This document shows, piece after piece, positions 14,073 through 19,856 of a DNA stretch of 19,856 nucleotides. The position numbers and the translations under genes were made by a program. Origin of the DNA: Candidatus Paenalcaligenes intestinipullorum (lineage in GTDB: Bacteria > Pseudomonadota > Gammaproteobacteria > Burkholderiales > Burkholderiaceae_B); NCBI GenBank assembly GCA_019120675.1, contig DWUQ01000065.1:1-19856 (forward strand), given 5' to 3'. The notes beneath the pieces were generated by a model. It ran no database searches. It saw only the letters and a list, made by a program, of their open reading frames with translations, and was not told where the DNA came from. Positions within the stretch are counted from its first letter, which is position 1; every line of letters begins with the position of its first letter.

Positions 14073-15377
14073 TTAGTGCAGCTTGACGCGCGGAGCGGAG
14101 CGTTTCATAAACAAACGCCCGATCGCCATGGATGCGGTACGTAGCCAACCCAATACCGCCATATGGTGCATTAAGTGTAGGCTCATATACATGGTGCGTG
14201 CGACAATCCCCTCGACAAACCAGCTTTTGCCCTGAAGCACGCCCATCAAACTGCCCACGCCTTTGCTGTGACCAACCGATACCAACGAACCATAATCCTT
14301 GTATTCAAAGGGTCGATCCGTCACCACTTGCCCCTTAAGGCGCTGGGAAAATACGTTTAATAAGTACGTCGCCTGCTGATGCGCCACCTGAGCCCGTGCC
14401 GGTAAATACTCGTCATCGCCCCATGGCGCCTGTGCGCAATCACCAAGAGCAAAAATATTCGGATCTTCAGTACGCAAGCGTGAATCCACCACAATTTGAT
14501 TGATGCGATTGGTTTCTAGGCCGAGTTGAGTGAGAAACTTGGGGGCTTGAATACCCGCCGCCCAGACGCACAAATCGACCACGTACTCCTTGCCATTGCT
14601 GTCCAACAAGGCGTATTGCGAGACCTCGGTAACGCGAACCGATGTATAAACGCTTACCCCGCGGTCACGCAATAACTGTGTAGCTCGATGTGAAAGCTTA
14701 GGCGGCAACGCGGACAAAACACGATCGGCCCCTTCGAGTAAGGAGATTTTGACATCGCGTGCAGGATCTAAGGTGTTCATCCCATAGGAGCGTAAGCTGG
14801 CGCTCGCTTCCATCAGCTCAGCAGCCAACTCCACCCCCGTCGCCCCACCCCCTACAATGGCAATTTTAAGGGGCTCGTGTTGGGCACGCTGCTCAGACTG
14901 ACGCACCGTACGAGTCAATTCATGCAATAAACGCAAGCGAAAGCGCTCGGCTTGTTTGGTGGAATCGAGCGTAATGGCGTGCGCCTCAGCACCAGGCGTA
15001 TTGAAAAAATTCGATTTGCTACCCACCGCCAGCACTAAGGTGCCATAGTGAATATCACGCTCGGGAAAAATCTCATCCCCTAAGCTATTTTGCACCGCCG
15101 CCACACGAATGCTTTTTTGTGTGCGGTCTAAGCCGAGCATTTTGCCAGGAATAAAGGTAAAGCCATTATCCCGAGCCAACATAAAGTAGGACAGCCCTTC
15201 ACGATGAATATCCAACGTACCCGCAGCCACCTCATGCAAGGAAGGCTTCCAAATATGGTCATCATCCTTATCCACCAAGTACACACTTTCGGGACCAAAG
15301 CGACGGCCTAGCTTTGCTGCCAGCTCTAGGCCACCAGCCCCACCTCCTACAATGACTACGGGTCCTACAGGGTTCAT
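14073..15377 (-). CDS. ndh: Type II NADH dehydrogenase (NDH-2)
   Basis: A 434-residue single-subunit, non-proton-pumping NADH:quinone oxidoreductase bound to the inner face of the cytoplasmic membrane. The FAD-binding Rossmann motif VVIVGGGAGGLELA is at the N-terminus (about residues 7-20), the NADH-binding motif IAIVGGGATGVELAAELM near residue 175, and the second FAD motif IFALGDCAQ with the quinone-site AQVAHQQA in the C-terminal half. The last 50 residues (about MSLHLMHHMAVLGWLRTASM onwards) are the hydrophobic and basic membrane-anchoring part. GAGG precedes the ATG at 15377. It is transcribed alone, between a convergent smpB and an upstream terminator. A quinone-reducing role fits the b561/YceI genes elsewhere in the window but no direct link is implied. 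Confidence 0.93.
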   Translation of the reverse strand: MNPVGPVVIVGGGAGGLELAAKLGRRFGPESVYLVDKDDDHIWKPSLHEVAAGTLDIHREGLSYFMLARDNGFTFIPGKMLGLDRTQKSIRVAAVQNSLGDEIFPERDIHYGTLVLAVGSKSNFFNTPGAEAHAITLDSTKQAERFRLRLLHELTRTVRQSEQRAQHEPLKIAIVGGGATGVELAAELMEASASLRSYGMNTLDPARDVKISLLEGADRVLSALPPKLSHRATQLLRDRGVSVYTSVRVTEVSQYALLDSNGKEYVVDLCVWAAGIQAPKFLTQLGLETNRINQIVVDSRLRTEDPNIFALGDCAQAPWGDDEYLPARAQVAHQQATYLLNVFSQRLKGQVVTDRPFEYKDYGSLVSVGHSKGVGSLMGVLQGKSWFVEGIVARTMYMSLHLMHHMAVLGWLRTASMAIGRLFMKRSAPRVKLH

Positions 15378-15661
15378 AATTACCTCGTTAATGATCGCAA
15401 CTTGCCTGCCCGCCGACCGAAAAGGTCGAGGCTATTTGGTATAGACTAAAGGAGAAGCCCCGCTTTGTGTATCATGATCTTGATATAGGCTGGATTAAGC
15501 CTACAACACATCTGCGAATGGATTTTGTGGTGTTAGTCGCTGCAACTCTTCTTCGTTTCCATAAAAAAAGGGGCTTTCGCCCCTTTTTTATTTAATAATT
15601 TGGATTATCGAAACGAGTCACCATGATCGCCGCACCAGCTTGGTGACCGATCTTAATTGGC
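15378..15661. other. 284-base intergenic region upstream of ndh and downstream of the symporter
   Basis: From ndh outward it holds a small hairpin CGACC-GAAAA-GGTCG (15414-15428) in the probable ndh leader, a TAGGCT/AGCCTA hairpin (15486-15503), the intrinsic terminator described separately, and a hairpin at 15625-15652 (GATCG and CACCA arms pairing with TGGTG and CGATC). No convincing ndh promoter or coding frame is seen. Confidence 0.5.
15564..15589. terminator. Intrinsic terminator downstream of the AGCS symporter gene
   Basis: Six A, GGGGC (15570-15574), loop TTTC, GCCCC (15579-15583), six T. On the minus strand the stem is followed by seven T, ending the symporter transcript about 70 bases after its stop. 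It can also act on any plus-strand transcript. Confidence 0.9.
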
Positions 15662-17092
15662 TTAACGTTCTACGGGCCTCGGCGGCGAAACGATTGGCTT
15701 AGTGGAAGTGGACCAAACGGAAGGGTCTAAGTTTAAATCCGTAAACTGGCTCGCATCAAAAACCGGAATCGTGACACCGGCACGAATTTGCCTATCGTAG
15801 TCATGCATGACACGCAACACCACCTTGAACAGCAACGCCAACGCCACTAAGTTTGCCACAGCTAATAAACCCATGGTCAGGTCAGCAAAGCCAAACACTG
15901 TACTGAGGTCTTGTACGCTGCCCCACCACACCATCAGCACCACCAATAAGCGGTAGATCAGCACCGCTGCTTTGCTTTGAGTGTAGTACTGTAAGGCGTT
16001 TTGGCCTAAAAAATAATTATAAATAATCGAGGTAAATACAAACAACAACAAGGCAAAGCTGACGAACGCACGGCCCCACTCTCCGACCACCGCCGACAAA
16101 GCAGTTTGCGTCAGAATGACCCCACCTGCTGCCTCCATCCCTGGCTGATACACACCGGATAGCAAAATCACTAGGGATGTGCAGGTACAAATGACGATGG
16201 TGTCGATGAATACGCTAAAGGCTTGCACCACGCCCTGTGCTGCAGGATGGGGCACATCGGCAGCGGCGGCCACATTGGGTGCGCTACCGAGCCCAGCTTC
16301 GTTAGAAAACAGACCGCGCTTTACACCCACCGTAATCGCTGCCCCAATTCCACCACCTAACGCTGCCTCTAAGCCAAAGGCACTGCGCACAATCAATGCA
16401 AGCGCCGCAGGGATCTCTTCAAAGCGCAAAACAAACACATACAACGACACTAATATGTAGGATACGGCCATCACTGGCACCAAAATATCGGCCGCTTTCC
16501 CAATACGCAGTATTCCACCAAAAATAATTAAAGCAAACACCAAAGCCAGCACGACTCCTGTGACACCATGACCAATAGCAAACGTATCCGCCAACGAGCT
16601 TGCAATGGTATAAGACTGCACGGCATTAAAGCCAAAGCCAAAGGTAATCAGCAGCAAAAATGACACCAACAGCCCCAGCCACTTCATCCCTAAGCCACGC
16701 TCAATATAAAAGGCAGGCCCACCTTGATAGATGCCTTCGGCAGAGCGCTGCTTAAACACCTGAGCAATAGTGCACTCGAAGTAAGACGTGGCCATGCCTA
16801 CCAAAGCGATCAGCCACATCCAAAAGATTGCTCCAGGGCCGCCCAAAGTAATGGCCACGGCCACGCCCGCAATATTACCGCCCCCCACACGCCCGGCCAC
16901 ACTGAGCATCAGCGCTTGAAAGGAGCTTAACTGACCTTTTTTACGCACGCCGGCTTCTTTGAGGATGCCAAACATACGGCCAAAATAGCGAAACTGCACA
17001 AAGCGTGAGGCGATCGTAAAGTACAGGCCTAAGCCCACCAATACAATCACAATCACATAACTCCACAGAAAATCATTCAAGAGATCAAACAT
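15662..17092 (-). CDS. Sodium:alanine/amino-acid symporter, AGCS family
   Basis: A 476-residue inner-membrane transporter of the alanine-or-glycine:cation symporter (AGCS, AlsT/DagA) family. About ten or eleven hydrophobic segments are visible. Signature regions are GRVGGGNIAGVAVAITLGGPGAIFWMW (residues 68-93), IYQGGPAFYIERGLG, and KRGLFSNEAGLGSAPN in the core. The frame extends upstream to 17146, but ATG 17092 has AGGAG at good spacing and begins MFDLLNDFLW, the usual start of the family. The C-terminal 30 residues are hydrophilic. It stands alone, with ppsA's terminator upstream and its own downstream. Alanine, glycine and serine are the common substrates; specificity cannot be read. No glycine riboswitch pattern was seen upstream. 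Confidence 0.92.
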   Translation of the reverse strand: MFDLLNDFLWSYVIVIVLVGLGLYFTIASRFVQFRYFGRMFGILKEAGVRKKGQLSSFQALMLSVAGRVGGGNIAGVAVAITLGGPGAIFWMWLIALVGMATSYFECTIAQVFKQRSAEGIYQGGPAFYIERGLGMKWLGLLVSFLLLITFGFGFNAVQSYTIASSLADTFAIGHGVTGVVLALVFALIIFGGILRIGKAADILVPVMAVSYILVSLYVFVLRFEEIPAALALIVRSAFGLEAALGGGIGAAITVGVKRGLFSNEAGLGSAPNVAAAADVPHPAAQGVVQAFSVFIDTIVICTCTSLVILLSGVYQPGMEAAGGVILTQTALSAVVGEWGRAFVSFALLLFVFTSIIYNYFLGQNALQYYTQSKAAVLIYRLLVVLMVWWGSVQDLSTVFGFADLTMGLLAVANLVALALLFKVVLRVMHDYDRQIRAGVTIPVFDASQFTDLNLDPSVWSTSTKPIVSPPRPVER

Positions 17093-17256
17093 AGAGGCGT
17101 CTCCTACTATGTACCACGTTAATGAATACCGCTTGCGAATGGGCACGACTGCGTTGACTTAGTCGATGGGATCGCGCTAAATGTTCTTAGCATCCCTTAT
17201 GCACTGAGAGTAAGCAATTAGGAAGATACGGATTGTGCTGGCCGATGTTTTAGGCT

Positions 17257-17288
17257 AAAAAAATGGCCTGTCATCAGACAGGCCATTT
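17257..17288 (-). terminator. Intrinsic terminator of ppsA
   Basis: A perfect 12-base stem (17261-17272 with 17277-17288) and loop ATCA; on the minus strand it is followed by seven T. It lies 32 bases past the ppsA stop. Confidence 0.93.
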
Positions 17289-17319
17289 AGACGATCAACT
17301 CGGAGAGCAAATTAAATAC

Positions 17320-19683
17320 TTAATTTGCCAAACGTTGCCACGTATCCACGACGGTGTCTGGGTTGAGTGACAGCGACGCGATCCCTTCATCACGTAACCA
17401 TTCGGCCAAATCAGGATGATCGCTAGGGCCCTGACCACAAATACCCACGTACTTGTTGGCGTTACGGCAAGCATGAATGGCACGGCTCAACATGAACTTG
17501 ACGGCCTCGTCGCGCTCATCAAAATCCGCTGCCAACAGCTCCATGCCTGAATCTCGGTCTAAGCCTAGAGTCAGTTGCGTCATATCGTTGGAACCAATGG
17601 AAAAGCCATCGAAGTACTGCAAGAACTGATCCGCTAAAATGGCGTTTGAGGGCACCTCGCACATCATAATAATCCGCAGGCCGTTTTTGCCGCGCTCCAG
17701 ACCGTGCTCGGCCAAGAGCTGAATCACCCGCTCGGCTTGTGAAAGGGTGCGTACAAACGGCACCATCAGCTCAACGTTGGTGAGGCCCATTTCATCACGA
17801 ACCTTTTTCAACGCCTCGCATTCCATACGGAAGCATTCCGCGAAATCTTCCGACACATACCGTGCGGCCCCGCGAAAACCCAACATCGGATTTTCTTCCT
17901 CGGGCTCGTAGCGGGAACCCCCCACCAATTTACGGTACTCGTTGGACTTAAAGTCCGACAAACGTACGATGACAGGTTTGGGGTAAAAGGCAGCGCCCAA
18001 CGTAGCGACCCCTTCGGCAAGCTTTTCAACGAAAAACGCGCGTGGACTGGCGTAGCCGCGTGCGGCAGATTCGACGGCTTTTTTGAGATCGCTGTCGACA
18101 TTGGGATAGTCCAAAACGGCTTTGGGGTGAATCGCGATATTGTTGTTGATGATGAACTCTAAACGCGCTAAGCCGACACCGTCGTTCGGAATTTGGGCAA
18201 AGTCAAACGCCAACTGTGGGTTGCCCACATTCATCATGACCTTTAGGCCTACTTCGGGCATTTGCCCCCAGCGAACCTCTTCGACCTCGGTCTCGAGCAA
18301 GCCATCGTATATGCGCCCCTCATCGCCTTCGGCGCACGATACGGTGACTTCTTGGCCATTGCTCAGTACATCGGTCGCGTTGGTACACCCCACCACAGCA
18401 GGAATGCCTAATTCGCGTGCAATAATGGCCGCGTGACACGTACGCCCACCACGATTGGTGACGATGGCTGAGGCCAGCTTCATGACCGGCTCCCAATTGG
18501 GGTCGGTCATGTCGGTCACCAGCACATCACCTGCTTGGACTAAGTGCATCTCCGAGGCATCGCCTACTAATCGTACGGTACCGGAGCCAATTTTTTGACC
18601 AATCGCACGGCCGGTAGCAAGAATTTCACCAGTGGCTTTTAGGCTGTAACGCTCTTGAACATCGCTGACGGCTTGCTGCGACTTAACCGTCTCGGGACGT
18701 GCTTGCAAAATATACAACTTGCCATCTACCCCATCACGCCCCCACTCAATATCCATAGGACGCTGGTAGTGCTGTTCGATAATCGCCGCGTAGCGCGCCA
18801 GCTCGATCACCTCCTCGTCACTCAACGAGTAGCGATTGCGCTCGCTAACGGGCACCTCGACGGTACGTACTGATTCGCCACTTTCGCGTTGAGGATCAAA
18901 TTCCATGCGCAACAGTTTTGAGCCAATACGACGGCTAATAATGGGATAGTGTCCAGAAGCCAACGTCGGTTTAAATACGTAGAACTCATCCGGATTGACT
19001 GCACCTTGGACCACCGTTTCCCCTAAGCCATAGGCCGACGTAATGAAAATCACATCGGGGAAACCCGATTCGGTATCTAAGGTAAACATGACCCCCGAGC
19101 TGCCTTTGTCTGAGCGCACCATACGCTGAATACCGGCAGACAATGCGACCTCAGCGTGCTCGAAGCCTTTGTGAACACGGTAGGAAATCGCGCGATCGTT
19201 GTAGAGAGAAGCAAACACCAAGTGGATTTTCTGTAAAACATCGTCAATACCGACTACGTTGAGGTAGCTTTCTTGTTGTCCGGCAAAGGAGGCATCGGGT
19301 AGGTCTTCGGCTGTAGCCGATGAACGCACCGCAAAGGAGCCCTGACCATCGGCATCCAGTTGTGCGAAGGCATCGCGGATTTGTTGTTCGAGCTCTGGCG
19401 GGAAAGGAGTGTCGATAATCCACTGACGGATTTCAGCGCCAGCAGCAGCTAAAGCGCGCACATCGTCCGCATTGAGCTGAGCCAAACGATCGGCAATACG
19501 CTGATCTAAGCCATCTGCCTTAAGAAACACACGATAGGCTTCGGCTGTGGTGGCAAAGCCACCGGGTACACGCACCCCTGCCTCAGCAAGCTGACTAATC
19601 ATTTCACCTAAGGAGGCGTTTTTGCCCCCTACGGTGTCCACGTCCGTCATACGGAGCGTTTCAAAGGGTAGAACATAAGACAT
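17320..19683 (-). CDS. ppsA: Phosphoenolpyruvate synthase
   Basis: PEP synthase (787 residues; E. coli 792), converting pyruvate, ATP and water to PEP, AMP and phosphate for gluconeogenesis in the cytoplasm. The N-terminal pyruvate/ATP-binding domain spans about residues 15-335 (VGGKNASLGEM, VRSSATAEDLPDASFAGQQE, YILQARPETV). The swivelling phosphohistidine domain holds His417 in GGRTCHAAIIAREL. The C-terminal TIM barrel contains GSNDMTQLTLGLDRDSG and Cys749 in ICGQGPSD. The frame runs to 19725, but ATG 19683 has AAGGTGA upstream and gives the expected MSYVLPFETL start. In many proteobacteria a PpsR kinase/phosphatase, encoded divergently, switches this enzyme; a divergent start may lie at the window edge. 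The leader carries a possible attenuator. Confidence 0.97.
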   Translation of the reverse strand: MSYVLPFETLRMTDVDTVGGKNASLGEMISQLAEAGVRVPGGFATTAEAYRVFLKADGLDQRIADRLAQLNADDVRALAAAGAEIRQWIIDTPFPPELEQQIRDAFAQLDADGQGSFAVRSSATAEDLPDASFAGQQESYLNVVGIDDVLQKIHLVFASLYNDRAISYRVHKGFEHAEVALSAGIQRMVRSDKGSSGVMFTLDTESGFPDVIFITSAYGLGETVVQGAVNPDEFYVFKPTLASGHYPIISRRIGSKLLRMEFDPQRESGESVRTVEVPVSERNRYSLSDEEVIELARYAAIIEQHYQRPMDIEWGRDGVDGKLYILQARPETVKSQQAVSDVQERYSLKATGEILATGRAIGQKIGSGTVRLVGDASEMHLVQAGDVLVTDMTDPNWEPVMKLASAIVTNRGGRTCHAAIIARELGIPAVVGCTNATDVLSNGQEVTVSCAEGDEGRIYDGLLETEVEEVRWGQMPEVGLKVMMNVGNPQLAFDFAQIPNDGVGLARLEFIINNNIAIHPKAVLDYPNVDSDLKKAVESAARGYASPRAFFVEKLAEGVATLGAAFYPKPVIVRLSDFKSNEYRKLVGGSRYEPEEENPMLGFRGAARYVSEDFAECFRMECEALKKVRDEMGLTNVELMVPFVRTLSQAERVIQLLAEHGLERGKNGLRIIMMCEVPSNAILADQFLQYFDGFSIGSNDMTQLTLGLDRDSGMELLAADFDERDEAVKFMLSRAIHACRNANKYVGICGQGPSDHPDLAEWLRDEGIASLSLNPDTVVDTWQRLAN

Positions 19684-19699
19684 AAAAGTCACCTTAAAA

Positions 19700-19785
19700 A
19701 GAAAAAAAGCTGGTTTGCCAACCACACAAAACGATCATGTGGTTACGTGGTTGGCAAACACGCCTTTTTGCTAATTGGCGTTTGC
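19700..19785 (-). promoter_or_regulatory. Candidate attenuator in the ppsA leader
   Basis: In the minus-strand transcript, GTTTGCCAACCAC (19759-19747) pairs perfectly with GTGGTTGGCAAAC (19725-19713). This 13-base stem is followed after CCAGC by a T7-C-T5 run that abuts the ppsA AAGGTGA. An upstream segment GCAAACGCC (19785-19777) can instead pair with GGCG and TTTGC (19764-19761 and 19758-19754), which would break the first stem. Alternative reading: an ordinary terminator of a gene beyond the window. Confidence 0.45.
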
Positions 19786-19795
19786 GATGGTGACT

Positions 19796-19816
19796 GGTAC
19801 TCTTGTAAATTGTACC
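19796..19816. promoter_or_regulatory. Inverted repeat overlapping a possible ppsA -10
   Basis: GGTAC-N11-GTACC (19796-19816). The minus-strand hexamer TACAAT (19814-19809) inside it resembles a -10 and would start a leader of about 120 bases for ppsA. No matching -35 is evident. An operator is possible but unproven. Confidence 0.3.
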
Positions 19817-19840
19817 GCTCCTTATGTTGATTTAGCCATT

Positions 19841-19856
19841 ATGACATCATCACTTA
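19841..19856 (+). CDS. Possible start of a divergent gene (ppsR is the expected neighbour), cut by window end
   Basis: ATG at 19841 opens a frame of five codons (MTSSL) to the window edge. No Shine-Dalgarno is visible. The call rests mainly on the frequent divergent ppsR-ppsA arrangement, so it is weak. A minus-strand gene ending near 19827 is an alternative. Confidence 0.2.

Noticed and set aside
16179..16460. 93-codon plus-strand open frame inside the symporter gene
   Set aside because: Antisense to a well-conserved AGCS transporter core; the low-complexity Ala/Thr/Pro translation is typical of a shadow frame.
17093..17260. Glycine riboswitch upstream of the AGCS symporter
   Set aside because: Such transporters sometimes carry one, but I could not find its conserved core sequences; only weak short stems are present.
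1..19856. CRISPR array, tRNA/rRNA genes, complete insertion sequence, prophage or defence system
   Set aside because: No regularly spaced repeats, no cloverleaf or rRNA-like sequence, and no transposase, integrase, phage or known defence-protein motifs were seen by reading; a formal search was not possible.

Overview
The window reads as a stretch of ordinary chromosome from a proteobacterium, most likely a betaproteobacterium of the Burkholderiales/Alcaligenaceae type. This rests on gene order (ygfZ divergent from mltG-tmk-holB, then tatD and a periplasmic ankyrin protein; smpB divergent from ratA-rnfH; type II NADH dehydrogenase; ppsA) and on protein character. I could not search a database, so the family assignment is an inference and a gammaproteobacterium is not excluded. 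I see no rRNA, tRNA, CRISPR array, complete insertion sequence, prophage or plasmid functions. Genes are tightly packed and nearly all are recognisable.

Layout. 1-1808: 3' part of an S9 prolyl-oligopeptidase-family peptidase (+), convergent with a LysR-type regulator (1868-2755, -). The regulator is divergent from a cytochrome b561 gene followed by two different yceI genes (2855-4609, +), which end at a strong bidirectional terminator shared with a convergent ArsC-family gene (4718-5062, -). A lipoprotein with the RsiV/DUF3298 fold follows (5195-6010, +). From 10451 down to 6021 the minus strand carries a housekeeping block: mltG, tmk, holB, then after a 141-base gap tatD and an ankyrin-repeat protein. 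mltG starts 9 bases from the divergent ygfZ (10461-11420, +). A minus-strand operon of ratA, rnfH and an enoyl-CoA hydratase/3-hydroxyisobutyryl-CoA hydrolase-like gene (13431 to 11517) is divergent from smpB (13488-13961, +). The rest is on the minus strand: ndh (type II NADH dehydrogenase), an AGCS sodium:amino-acid symporter, and ppsA. A divergent gene may start at the last 16 bases.

Themes. Several genes concern quinone and respiratory chemistry: cytochrome b561 and YceI (isoprenoid binding, superoxide/quinone electron transfer), RatA (COQ10/START family) and NDH-2. mltG-tmk-holB joins peptidoglycan and DNA-replication functions. smpB serves ribosome rescue. ppsA makes PEP from pyruvate for gluconeogenesis.

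I found no convincing undescribed multi-gene system. The most interesting signals are regulatory: a possible transcription attenuator in the ppsA leader (mutually exclusive hairpins followed by a U-rich run beside the Shine-Dalgarno), a LysR divergon with two LTTR boxes overlapping the promoters and a probably leaderless regulator mRNA, overlapping back-to-back promoters between ratA and smpB, and the nearly zero-gap mltG/ygfZ divergence.
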